Source of the DNA: Serpens sp964410065
Lineage (GTDB): Bacteria > Pseudomonadota > Gammaproteobacteria > Pseudomonadales > Pseudomonadaceae
NCBI GenBank assembly: GCA_964410065.1
Contig: CAYPFO010000005.1
Span: 29,709-93,708, forward strand
Direction: 5' to 3'
Length of the DNA: 64,000 bases
The position numbers and the translations under genes were made by a program. Shown in pieces: positions 17,519-25,766 of the stretch (positions within the stretch are counted from its first letter, which is position 1; every line of letters begins with the position of its first letter). The notes under the pieces are model-generated. The model ran no database searches. It was not told where the DNA came from and worked only from the letters and a program-made list of their open reading frames with translations.

Positions 17519-19342
17519 ATGAAAAGACTGCTGTATTCCGGTGCCGGACTGCTGCTTATCGCCGTGGCATTCCTGGCCTTCAATCTGATTTCCGGGCTGA
17601 CCCTGAGCCATGCCCGGCTGGACCTCACCGAGCAGAAGCTCCACACCCTGACCGAAGGCACCGAGCGGATTCTGGCTGGGCTGGACGAGCCATTGACCCT
17701 GCAGCTGTTTTATTCGGACGCCGCCACCCAGGATCTGGTGGCGCTGCGCAACTACGCGCGCCGGGTTGAGGAATTGCTCAAGACCTATGTGCGCGCCGCC
17801 AATGGCAAGCTCACGCTGCAGGTGATCGATCCCGAGCCGTTTTCGGAACGGGAAGACCAGGCCGCCGAGTACGGCTTGCAGGCGGTGCCGCTGCGCGCCG
17901 GCGGCGAGCGTATCTACTTTGGCCTGGCCGGCAGCAACGCCCAGGGCGACCGGCAGGTGATTCCGTTCTTCCCGCTGGATCAGGAGGAGTTCCTTGAGTA
18001 CGAGATCAGCCGCCTGGTCAACAGCCTGGCCAATCCGCAGTTGCCGGTGGTCGGTGTCCTGTCCGGGCTGCCGCTCAACGGTGGCTTCGACATGCGGGCC
18101 CGCCAGCCCAGCGCGCCGTGGATGATCATCGAGGAAATCCGCCAGTTGTTCCGCATCGAAAGCCTGCAGACGGATGTCGACCAGATTCCCGAACAGGTGT
18201 CGGTGCTGCTGCTGGTGCATCCCAAGCAGTTGCCGGAACACACGCAGTACGCCATCGACCAGTTCGTGCTGCGCGGCGGCAAGCTGCTGGCCTTTGTCGA
18301 CCCCTACAGCGAAGCCGACACGGGCATGGGGCTGCCGGGCGAGCTGGACAAGTCATCCAATCTCGACAGGTTGTTTCAGGCTTGGGGGCTGCGCATGCTG
18401 CCTGACCAGGTACTGCTGGATGGCGCTTATGCGTTGCCGGTGAGCCTGGGGGCGGGGCAGCGCCCGGTGCGCCACGCCGCCTGGCTGAACCTGCCGGCCG
18501 AGGCGCTGGATCAGGAGGATGTCAGCACCGCCAACCTGGAAACGCTGATTATGGCCAGCGCCGGCGTGCTGGAACCGCAGGAAGATGCCAAGACCACCTT
18601 TCTGCCGATCATCCGCAGCTCCGCCCAGGCCCAGCCGGTCGACGTGCAGCGCCTGGCCATGCTCGACAATCCCGAGTCGCTGATTCGCGAGTTGCAGCCC
18701 ACCGGTACGCGTTACGCCCTGGCCGTACGGATTAGTGGCCCGGCGCAGAGCGCCTTCCCGGACGGCATCGAAGGGCAGAAGGACGGCCTGAAACAAGCTG
18801 CCAACGTCAACCTGCTGGTGGTCGCCGACACCGACCTGCTCAGCGACCGCATGTGGGTGCAGGTGCAGGACTTCTTCGGGCAGCGCATCCCGCAGCCGTT
18901 CGCCGACAACGCGGGCTTCGCCGTCAATGCGCTGGACAACCTGGCCGGCTCTGACGCACTGATCAGCGTGCGCTCGCGCGGTCGCTTTGATCGACCCTTC
19001 ACAGTGGTGAATCGCTTACAACGCGAGGCTGAAGACCGCTTCCGCATCAAGGAGCAGCAGTTGCAGCAGCGCCTGGCGCTGGCCGAGCAGAAGCTGGCCG
19101 AGTTGCAATCCGATGATCCCGCTCAGGCGCTGGAGCTGACGCCTGAGCATCAGGCCACCTTGCAGCAGTTCCTGCAGGAAAAGCTGCAAATCCGCAAGGA
19201 GCTGCGCGAGGTGAATTACCAGCTCAATGCCGATATCGAAGCGCTGGGCCGCAGCCTGAAGTTCATCAATATCGCTTTGGTGCCGCTGTTGTTGACCCTC
19301 GGCGTGCTGGTGCTCTGGCTTATTCGACGGCAGCGGGCCTGA
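17519..19342 (+). CDS. GldG-like ABC exporter auxiliary protein
   Basis: The 607-residue protein has an N-terminal membrane helix (about residues 7-28), a large extracytoplasmic domain of the GldG/DUF ABC-type uncharacterised family and a C-terminal membrane helix (about 582-602) ending in RRQRA. The segment RLDLTEQKLHTLTEGTERIL is typical of the N-terminal region and YEISRLVNSLANPQLPVVG follows. A coiled coil rich in Gln/Glu/Leu covers about 500-575. It is the last gene of the operon. The protein probably recognises or holds the exported substrate, which is inference. Confidence 0.86.
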   Translation: MKRLLYSGAGLLLIAVAFLAFNLISGLTLSHARLDLTEQKLHTLTEGTERILAGLDEPLTLQLFYSDAATQDLVALRNYARRVEELLKTYVRAANGKLTLQVIDPEPFSEREDQAAEYGLQAVPLRAGGERIYFGLAGSNAQGDRQVIPFFPLDQEEFLEYEISRLVNSLANPQLPVVGVLSGLPLNGGFDMRARQPSAPWMIIEEIRQLFRIESLQTDVDQIPEQVSVLLLVHPKQLPEHTQYAIDQFVLRGGKLLAFVDPYSEADTGMGLPGELDKSSNLDRLFQAWGLRMLPDQVLLDGAYALPVSLGAGQRPVRHAAWLNLPAEALDQEDVSTANLETLIMASAGVLEPQEDAKTTFLPIIRSSAQAQPVDVQRLAMLDNPESLIRELQPTGTRYALAVRISGPAQSAFPDGIEGQKDGLKQAANVNLLVVADTDLLSDRMWVQVQDFFGQRIPQPFADNAGFAVNALDNLAGSDALISVRSRGRFDRPFTVVNRLQREAEDRFRIKEQQLQQRLALAEQKLAELQSDDPAQALELTPEHQATLQQFLQEKLQIRKELREVNYQLNADIEALGRSLKFINIALVPLLLTLGVLVLWLIRRQRA

Positions 19343-19684
19343 CGGCAGGCGGCTCGAACGTAAGCTGTGTCTAGCGCGCCTGGCGTGCTGGGTCATGCGG
19401 GCAAGGAGCGCCCGCTGCGGCTCGGCACGAGGCGGCTGTTGCAGCGAAACCTGGGTATCTTCGTCAAATGTCTTAATAAGTATCCGCAATTACCGGAATT
19501 CATTGAGATTTGTAGACGCGACGAAAAAGCCCCCTTTTCAGCGGGGATGGTTCCTTTATACTCCGCGGGCAGTTGTCCCCTGGCCATCATCGTGCCCACT
19601 GCGGCTCACGGAGTTGGGCGGCAACTGTCCAGGCTCTTCGCGATAAGAGGAGCGGTTTAATAAAAATGAGTTGGAGATGCAGTA
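19343..19684. other. Gene-free stretch with promoter and leader of the cold-shock gene
   Basis: These 342 bases carry no credible gene. The last part is the probable leader of the cold-shock gene. A promoter candidate TTTTCA (19535-19540), 16 bases, TATACT (19557-19562) would give a leader of about 115 bases. Within it CAGTTG (about 19570) and CAACTG (about 19622) can pair. A long structured leader is typical of cold-shock genes, where it controls mRNA stability and translation; here that is inference. Confidence 0.45.
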
Positions 19685-19894
19685 ATGGCTGATCGTGAGT
19701 TGGGCACCGTCAAGTGGTTCAATGACGCCAAGGGCTATGGATTCATTCAACGCGAGAGCGGTGCGGACGTGTTTGTCCATTTTCGTGCGATTCGCGGTGA
19801 GGGCCACCGCACCTTGCTGGAAGGCCAGCAGGTCGAGTTCGCGGTAATTCAGGGCCAGAAAGGCCTGCAAGCTGAAGACGTCTCCACGCTCTGA
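19685..19894 (+). CDS. Cold-shock domain protein
   Basis: The 69-residue single-stranded nucleic-acid-binding protein is one OB-fold. RNP1 appears as KGYGFI (residues 17-22) and RNP2 as VFVHF (about 30-34); TVKWFNDAKGYG is the family N-terminus. Such proteins melt mRNA structure or act in cold and stationary phase. GGAG lies about ten bases before the ATG. A strong terminator follows the stop. I cannot assign it to a named paralogue. Confidence 0.92.
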   Translation: MADRELGTVKWFNDAKGYGFIQRESGADVFVHFRAIRGEGHRTLLEGQQVEFAVIQGQKGLQAEDVSTL

Positions 19895-19907
19895 ATGGCC
19901 CATGCAG

Positions 19908-19940
19908 AAAAAACCCGTCCGTCGTGACGGGTTTTTTATT
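19908..19940 (+). terminator. Intrinsic terminator of the cold-shock gene
   Basis: Arms AAACCCGTC (19911-19919) and GACGGGTTT, separated by a short loop, are followed by a T run (GTTTTTTATT). This is a textbook intrinsic terminator 17 bases after the stop. Confidence 0.9.
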
Positions 19941-20104
19941 GGCGCGAGAAGGGCTCGGGGGTGATTGCCGGTAGCGCGGGAGGTCGGATAGTCCCGCTCC
20001 GGGTGGCGAGATTGCAGAAGTATTTGCGATGATGCGCAGCGCGAGCGGAGGGGTTATTCCTGCGAGCCTTGGGTTTTTATCAGTCATACGGGGTAGGGCG
20101 TGCC

Positions 20105-20755
20105 ATGAGCCTGACAATGGAAGCGATTTTGCAGCAGGCCCGTCCGGTTCTGCCGGTACTGGTCATCGAGGATACGGCAAGTGCAGTGGAGCTTGCCCAG
20201 GCCCTGCATGCCGGGGGTGTCCGAGTGCTGGAAGTGACGTTGCGTACGCCACGGGCCCTGGATGCGGTGGCCAGCATTCGCCAGGCGTTGCCCGACCTGC
20301 TGGTCGGCGCCGGCACCTTGATCCATGCCGCGCAGTTCCTCGAAGCCCGTGACGCGGGGGCGCAGTTTGCGGTAAGCCCAGGGTGCACAGAGCGCCTGGC
20401 GATGGCTGCGGTGGACGCCCAGCTGCCGTATTTGCCTGGCGTGTTGACGCCCTCCGAGGTGCTGATGGCGCTGGAGTTCGGCCATCGTTCCCTGAAGCTG
20501 TTCCCGGCCAACGGCAGTGCCAGCGTGAAAATGCTCAAGAGCCTCAAGGGACCCTTCACCGGCATCCGTTTCTGTCCCACCGGCGGGATCAATGCGGACA
20601 ACTTGCTGAGTTTTCTCAGCCTGCCGAATGTCGCCTGCGTCGGCGGTACTTGGATCGCGCCAGCCAACCTGGTGCGTGCCCGTGCCTGGGATCAGATTAC
20701 CCAGTTGGCCCGTGAGGCGTGCGAGTTGGCGCGCAGCTTGGAGCAGCACCCGTGA
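20105..20755 (+). CDS. eda: 2-dehydro-3-deoxy-phosphogluconate (KDPG/KHG) aldolase
   Basis: The 216-residue cytoplasmic enzyme splits KDPG into pyruvate and glyceraldehyde-3-phosphate, the last step of the Entner-Doudoroff pathway, the main sugar route in Pseudomonas. The class I aldolase residues are visible: the catalytic Glu in VLEVTLRTP (about residue 43), the Schiff-base Lys in SLKLFPAN (about residue 138) and the phosphate-binding PTGGIN. The ATG at 20105 gives the normal family N-terminus. Glucose-pathway neighbours are missing; instead a thioesterase overlaps its stop codon. Confidence 0.94.
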   Translation: MSLTMEAILQQARPVLPVLVIEDTASAVELAQALHAGGVRVLEVTLRTPRALDAVASIRQALPDLLVGAGTLIHAAQFLEARDAGAQFAVSPGCTERLAMAAVDAQLPYLPGVLTPSEVLMALEFGHRSLKLFPANGSASVKMLKSLKGPFTGIRFCPTGGINADNLLSFLSLPNVACVGGTWIAPANLVRARAWDQITQLAREACELARSLEQHP

Positions 20756-21186
20756 ACTGGGATCTGGACACGCCGTTCATCGTCGATATTGAGGTGGGCG
20801 CGCAGGATATCGACGGTCTGGGGCATGCCAACAACGCGGTGTATGTGAGTTGGATGGAGCGTTGTGCCTGGCAGCATTCGCAGAGCCTGGGGCTGGATCT
20901 GGTGGAATACCGCCGTCTGGACCGCGCCATGGCCGTGCTGCGCCATGAGATCGATTACCTGGCCAGTGCCTATGAAGGTGAGCGCCTGCGGATCGGCACC
21001 TGGATCGTGGAGTCCGACCACAAGCTGAAAATGCTGCGCCGCTTCCAACTGATCCGTCCGGACGATGCCAGTACCTTGTTGCGTGCCCAGACCACCTTCG
21101 TGTGTATCGAGCTGTCCAGCGGCAAACCCAAGCGCATGCCGGTGGAGTTCGTCGACGGATATGGGCAAGCGTTGCACGGGCGCTGA
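20752..21186 (+). CDS. Acyl-CoA thioesterase, 4HBT hotdog family
   Basis: The 144-residue protein is a hotdog-fold thioesterase. The active-site region DIDGLGHANNAVYVSWMERC (about residues 18-37) has the Asp/Gly/His/Asn pattern of the 4-hydroxybenzoyl-CoA thioesterase/YbgC family. The GTG at 20752 is proposed because its codon overlaps the eda stop (GTGA) and GGAG lies ten bases upstream. Coupling to eda suggests co-expression but not a shared pathway. The acyl-CoA substrate is unknown. Confidence 0.88.
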   Translation: MNWDLDTPFIVDIEVGAQDIDGLGHANNAVYVSWMERCAWQHSQSLGLDLVEYRRLDRAMAVLRHEIDYLASAYEGERLRIGTWIVESDHKLKMLRRFQLIRPDDASTLLRAQTTFVCIELSSGKPKRMPVEFVDGYGQALHGR

Positions 21187-21363
21187 GTCGGCCAGGGTAT
21201 TCATACAATCTGCAAACGTCGGCCGAGGTGGGCCTCTCGCGCTGGATCTGAGTGACTTGGAGTGACGAGGGCGCGGCAACCGCGCCTGAAGGCTGTACCG
21301 GGACGTGTTGCGCCTTGCCCCGGCTTCCTTACACTACGCGCCTTTTCTGTTCGAGATTTCCGC

Positions 21364-22353
21364 ATGCAAATCGCCCTGGCGCCTATGGAAGGGTTGGTCG
21401 ACGACATTCTCCGCGACGTGCTGACCCGAGTCGGTGGCATCGACTGGTGCGTGACCGAGTTCATCCGCGTCAGCGAGCGGCTGTTGCCGGCCTCGCAGTT
21501 CCACCGGCTTGCCCCTGAGCTGAGGCAAGGCTCGCGCACCCCGGCGGGCACGCCGATGCGCCTGCAACTGCTGGGGTCCGATCCCGCCTGCCTGGCCGAC
21601 AATGCAGCCTTTGCCTGTGAGCTGGGTGCGCCGGTGATCGATTTGAACTTCGGCTGCCCGGCCAAGACCGTCAACAAGTCACGCGGCGGTGCGGTGCTGC
21701 TCGACGAGCCGGAATTGCTGCACGCCATCGTTCGCGAAGTGCGCCGCGCAGTGCCGGCCGCAATTCCGGTGACGGCAAAAATGCGCCTGGGCTTCGACAG
21801 TCCGGACGGCGCGCTGGATAGCGCACGCGCCCTGGCCGAGGGCGGCGCGGCGCAGATTGTGGTGCATGCACGGACCAAGCGAGATGGCTACAAGCCGCCC
21901 GCCCACTGGGAGTGGGTGGCGCGGGTGCAGGACGCCGTGGCGGTACCGGTATTTGCCAATGGCGATGTGTGGAGCCTGGAGGACTGGTACCGTTGCCGGG
22001 AAATCAGCGGCGTGGACGATGTCATGCTGGGTCGCGGCCTGGTCTCGCGCCCGGACCTGGCCAGGCAGATTGCCGCCGCACGGTCCGGCCTGCCGGTGGT
22101 GGAAATGAGCTGGCTGGAGTTGCAGCCGCTGTTGCGCGATTTTTGGGCGCGGGCGCGCCACAAGTTGTCACCTCGCTATGCGCCGGGGCGACTCAAGCAA
22201 TGGCTGGCCATGCTCACCCGCAGCTACCCCGAGGCGGCGGAGATGTTCGCCGCGCTGCGTCGTGAAAATGACTGCGCACGTATCGATGCGCTGTTCAAGC
22301 TGCCTGCCAGCAGAGGCGTAGAGCCCGTTGTTTGGGCGGGAGCAGGCCTCTGA
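21364..22353 (+). CDS. dusC: tRNA-dihydrouridine(16) synthase DusC
   Basis: The 329-residue FMN enzyme reduces U16 in the D-loop of tRNA with NADPH. It has the Dus N-terminus IALAPMEGLVDDILRDVLT, the signature LNFGCPAKTVNKSRGGAVLL (about residues 96-115) with catalytic Cys in GCPAK, VHARTKRDGY and the FMN-phosphate region ANGDVWS...VMLGRGLVSRPDL. The frame is open upstream to 21262, but the ATG at 21364 begins the conserved barrel strand. The GCPAKTVNKS form fits the DusC branch and not DusA or DusB. Confidence 0.93.
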   Translation: MQIALAPMEGLVDDILRDVLTRVGGIDWCVTEFIRVSERLLPASQFHRLAPELRQGSRTPAGTPMRLQLLGSDPACLADNAAFACELGAPVIDLNFGCPAKTVNKSRGGAVLLDEPELLHAIVREVRRAVPAAIPVTAKMRLGFDSPDGALDSARALAEGGAAQIVVHARTKRDGYKPPAHWEWVARVQDAVAVPVFANGDVWSLEDWYRCREISGVDDVMLGRGLVSRPDLARQIAAARSGLPVVEMSWLELQPLLRDFWARARHKLSPRYAPGRLKQWLAMLTRSYPEAAEMFAALRRENDCARIDALFKLPASRGVEPVVWAGAGL

Positions 22354-22624
22354 GCAAAAGGGTGCGTCATGGCCTGCGTGCTTTGTATCGGCAAAGCGGT
22401 GCGCTTCAAAATAGCCTGCTAAGGTGACAGTCGCGTTACGAAGGAGTCGCCCCTGCTTGCATGGATGCAAATTGTGTTTTCTCTGTGCGCCTGGGTGTCG
22501 TAGCCGTCGTTGGGTCGCGCGTGCCGCAATGACCGTGTGTTCAACCGGGCTCGTCACCATTTTCTGAACTGCCCTCGTCCGAAAGACGAAAGAGGCGGGC
22601 TGGTCTGGCAGGGAACATAGCTAC

Positions 22625-24295
22625 ATGGCTCACTTGAAAATCGGCTTGATCATTCTTTATCTGCTCAGCGCCTACGACTATTACCTGGAGCGCCTGGAGG
22701 CGATGGGGTGGGGCCTGGGCAGTGCGCTCTACCTCGGTGTGTTTGCGGCGCTGCTCACGGCGTTGCTGCTCGGAGCCTTCATCCGACCGCGCGGGTTGCG
22801 CTATGCCTATGCGCTGGCGCTCTTCCTTGCCGCGGTGTTCTTCGAGGCCCATCGGCAAATTACCGCTGATTACCTGACCTACAGCGGTTTCGTTTCCCTG
22901 TTGCATTCCCAGGCGTTCATCGGCGATGCCCTCCAGCAGTTCAGCTCCAGCATCCTCCCCGCTGTGGGCAGCGGGTTACTGTTGCTGCTCGGGATTGGTC
23001 TCAAACCTGCGCCTATCACGCGTGTTCCGCTCTGGCTGAGTGCGGGCGCACCGATTGCCGGAGTGCTGTTGCTTTCGGCGATCCTGTTCTTGCGCGGCGG
23101 TGAAGGCGCCCGCGGGCTGCCGATGATGTTCACGCCGCTGACCTACCTTAATCTGTACACCTATGAGGCGCTGCAGAACACGGTGGGGCCGCGTCAGCCA
23201 GTCACCCTGGCGCGGGGCGCCAAGGATATCGACTACAGCATCGTGCTGATCATCGATGAAAGCGTGTCTGGGCATTACCTCGACATCAATTCCGAGCATG
23301 GCGTGTACAGCGGGCTGAAACGTTCGCCCGAGGGCGTCGCGATTTACAACTATGGATATGCGGCATCCATCGCCAACTGTAGCGCCGACACCAATGTCAC
23401 CCTGCGCTATGGCGGTACTCGCGATGACTACTTGCGCATCAATACCACCATGCCGTCGATCTGGCAGTACGCCCGCAACGCCGGTCTGCGTACCGTCTAC
23501 ATCGATGCCCAGCGCACCGGTGGCCATCTGCAGAACCTGATGACCCGCGACGAGCAGCGTGAGATCGATCTGTTCATCCAGTTCGAGGATGTTGCCGTGC
23601 GTGACCGCGACATGGCAGTGGTCGACAAGCTGGTCGAGGTGCTGGACAGCGCGATTCCGTCACTGGTGATCATCAACAAGGTCGGAGCGCATTTCCCGGT
23701 CCACGACAAATATCCCGACTCCTTCATGCGCTATCAGCCAGCGCTGCCTCGCGGCCGCTATACCCATATCACCGATACCGGCGAGCGTGACGGGTTCGAC
23801 GGCAGCGCCGCAGACTGGCAGCGCTACCGCAACGCCTACAAGAACACCTTGCTGTGGAATGTCGGCGAATTCTTTGCGCGGCTGTTCTCGCGGGCCGATC
23901 TGAGCAAGACGGTGGTGCTCTACACCTCCGATCACGGCCAGGATTTGCATGAACGCGGCAATCCCGGGCTGAACACCCATTGCGGCGGCGACCCGGTAGT
24001 GGAGGAGGGACTGGTTCCGCTGTTGGTGATGCAGGGTCGCGAACTGCAGACCCTGGATTGGGAAGCTGAACTGGCGGGCAACCGGAATCGCTCCAGCCAC
24101 TACAACCTGTTTCCGACGCTGCTGCACCTGCTCGATTATGACTTGCCCGGCCTGCAGCAGCTGTATGGCAATCCCTTGAGCGTGCACACCGAAGACGATT
24201 TCACATTCAATACCCGTTTCAATGCGCGCCTGGGGGAAAAGCCGACCTGGAAACGCATCGATCTGGACGAAGTGGTCGTGCCTCAGGTGCATTAG
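22625..24295 (+). CDS. Membrane-anchored sulfatase-fold hydrolase/transferase
   Basis: The 556-residue protein has about five N-terminal membrane helices (residues 5-20, 33-52, 58-75, 110-126 and 139-157) and a periplasmic alkaline-phosphatase-superfamily domain. This is the layout of lipid phosphoethanolamine or phosphoglycerol transferases. The metal-site block is LIIDESVSGHYLD (about residues 208-220); the nucleophile position carries Ser, where EptA-type enzymes carry Thr. YTSDHGQDLHERG and NTHCGGD supply the other metal ligands. The substrate is unknown. The 271 bases before it hold no gene. Confidence 0.85.
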   Translation: MAHLKIGLIILYLLSAYDYYLERLEAMGWGLGSALYLGVFAALLTALLLGAFIRPRGLRYAYALALFLAAVFFEAHRQITADYLTYSGFVSLLHSQAFIGDALQQFSSSILPAVGSGLLLLLGIGLKPAPITRVPLWLSAGAPIAGVLLLSAILFLRGGEGARGLPMMFTPLTYLNLYTYEALQNTVGPRQPVTLARGAKDIDYSIVLIIDESVSGHYLDINSEHGVYSGLKRSPEGVAIYNYGYAASIANCSADTNVTLRYGGTRDDYLRINTTMPSIWQYARNAGLRTVYIDAQRTGGHLQNLMTRDEQREIDLFIQFEDVAVRDRDMAVVDKLVEVLDSAIPSLVIINKVGAHFPVHDKYPDSFMRYQPALPRGRYTHITDTGERDGFDGSAADWQRYRNAYKNTLLWNVGEFFARLFSRADLSKTVVLYTSDHGQDLHERGNPGLNTHCGGDPVVEEGLVPLLVMQGRELQTLDWEAELAGNRNRSSHYNLFPTLLHLLDYDLPGLQQLYGNPLSVHTEDDFTFNTRFNARLGEKPTWKRIDLDEVVVPQVH

Positions 24296-24340
24296 GGCGC
24301 GGGAGAGCCGTTGAGCGAAGCGATACCCATCGCGCACTGC

Positions 24341-24408
24341 TGTAGGAGCCAGCTTGGTGGCGATTGGGTATTTTCAGCTACGGACCGCGGGCAAGCTCGC
24401 TCCCACAC
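24341..24408. repeat. REP-like palindromic repeat
   Basis: TGTAGGAGCCAGCTTGGTGG and GCAAGCTCGCTCCCACA form imperfect inverted arms around a 30-base centre, the same family as the unit at 13078-13144. It lies between the converging sulfatase-fold and ankyrin genes. Confidence 0.72.
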
Positions 24409-24462
24409 ATTGAGCGCGCGCTGCGGCTAACGTTTTCCACCAGGCGGAGTGGAACCACCGGG

Positions 24463-24984
24463 TCAGTCTTGCAGTGCGCGCAACAGCGCCTGGGTCTCTT
24501 CGGCGCCCATCAGCTCGGCGGCAGCCAGCGGTGTGGCGCCATTGGCGTCGCGGGCATGAGGGTCGGCGCCGTGGTCGATGAGGCAGCGGACGATGTCCAC
24601 GCGGTTGAACATGGCGGCGATCATCAGGGCGGTCTTGCCGTCGGGCGAGACGCCTTCCACGTTCGCGCCACCGGCCAGCAGCAATTCAATCATCTGCAGG
24701 TCGCCTTTGAAGGCGGCGCCCGCCAAGGGGGTTTGTCCGCGGGCATTGATTAATTGCGGGTCGGCACCGTGGGCCAGCAGCACGCGCACTGCCTCCGCAT
24801 AGCCGTGGTAGCTGGCCAGCATCAGCAGACTGTCGCCCTTACTGTTGCGCAAGTTGGGAGGCAGACCCTGGCTGAGCAGGTGTTCAAGGCGCTCGGCATC
24901 GCCGTTGCGGGCACTGTCGAAGACCTGTTCGGCGAAGGCCAGGGTGGCATCATCCAGCGGTTTAGGAGTGTCTTGATCGCTCAT
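24463..24984 (-). CDS. Ankyrin repeat protein
   Basis: The 173-residue protein has four to five ankyrin repeats after a short acidic N-terminus: NSKGDSLLMLASYHGYAEAV, NARGQTPLAGAAFKGDLQMI, SPDGKTALMIAAMFNRVDIV and DANGATPLAAAELMGAEETQ. There is no signal peptide or membrane helix, so it is probably cytoplasmic and binds a protein partner. Its start lies five bases after the stop of an unknown gene, so the two form an operon. The AnkB-type proteins of Pseudomonas, linked to catalase function, are a distant comparison only. Confidence 0.9.
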   Translation of the reverse strand: MSDQDTPKPLDDATLAFAEQVFDSARNGDAERLEHLLSQGLPPNLRNSKGDSLLMLASYHGYAEAVRVLLAHGADPQLINARGQTPLAGAAFKGDLQMIELLLAGGANVEGVSPDGKTALMIAAMFNRVDIVRCLIDHGADPHARDANGATPLAAAELMGAEETQALLRALQD

Positions 24985-24989
24985 GAGGC

Positions 24990-25523
24990 TCAGCCTTCTG
25001 CCTGTTCGGCGCGCAGCGTTTCATAGGCCGGGGCGGCATAGATGCCCAGCTCCACGGCCAAGGCCATCACCCGTTCCAGATCGCTGGTGTACACCAGCGC
25101 CGCCTGCAATTCATCATCCAGCGGTTCGCTGAAATCCACCAGCACGTAGCCGCCTTTTTCCGGATACAGCGCGTTGAGCTGCACTTGAATGCGGTTGAGT
25201 GCCTTCAGTGGCTCGGTTTTGGCGAGCTGCTTGGCTTTGAGCACGAAATTTACATCCGGACCGAAGGAGTCGAGGATCTGCTGAAACAGCTCTTCGTAAG
25301 TGTCAGCCTGGAACAATACGGTGTCCGGCAGGCTGCCGACCACCACCCATTCACCCAGCGGGATGGGAAAGCTGTCGTCATAGTTGATATCAGGGTTGCT
25401 GGCCAGAAACGCATCGGCATCGGTATAGGCCTGGGCAGCCTCATCGGCGATGCGCAGGATTTCCTGCTCTGCCAGGCAGCCCGAGCTGACAAGGCGGATC
25501 AATTCGGCAAGTGCAGTCTTCAT
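24990..25523 (-). CDS. Conserved protein of unknown function, operon with ankyrin gene
   Basis: I do not recognise this 177-residue protein. It is acidic, soluble and lacks signal or membrane segments. Residues 1-45 look helical; NPDINYDDSFPIPLGEWVVV and LPDTVLFQADTYEELFQQIL suggest a mixed alpha/beta middle domain; KGGYVLVDFSEPLDDELQAA follows. The ATG at 25523 is chosen over a longer TTG form at 25544. The gene is directly upstream of the ankyrin gene and divergent from the beta-ketoacyl synthase gene. The ankyrin protein is a likely partner, which is inference. Confidence 0.8.
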   Translation of the reverse strand: MKTALAELIRLVSSGCLAEQEILRIADEAAQAYTDADAFLASNPDINYDDSFPIPLGEWVVVGSLPDTVLFQADTYEELFQQILDSFGPDVNFVLKAKQLAKTEPLKALNRIQVQLNALYPEKGGYVLVDFSEPLDDELQAALVYTSDLERVMALAVELGIYAAPAYETLRAEQAEG

Positions 25524-25766
25524 GGCAAAGCTCTGGCTGATCAAGGGGTTGCACAGGATAAACCATAGAGCGCTGTTGCGGAGGCTGGTCGCAGGGGGTT
25601 GCTGAATGTCTCGCTAACAGGAGTAAAGTGCAGTGGCAAAATGATAGCTTTTGTCGCCTCAGGCGCCGGAAAAGGCATATTTGTACGGGAGACCGGGCGG
25701 TAAAGCGGGAAATTTTCGGGCACAATATCGGCCATTACATTCAGTTAACAGCCAAGAGGAACGACA

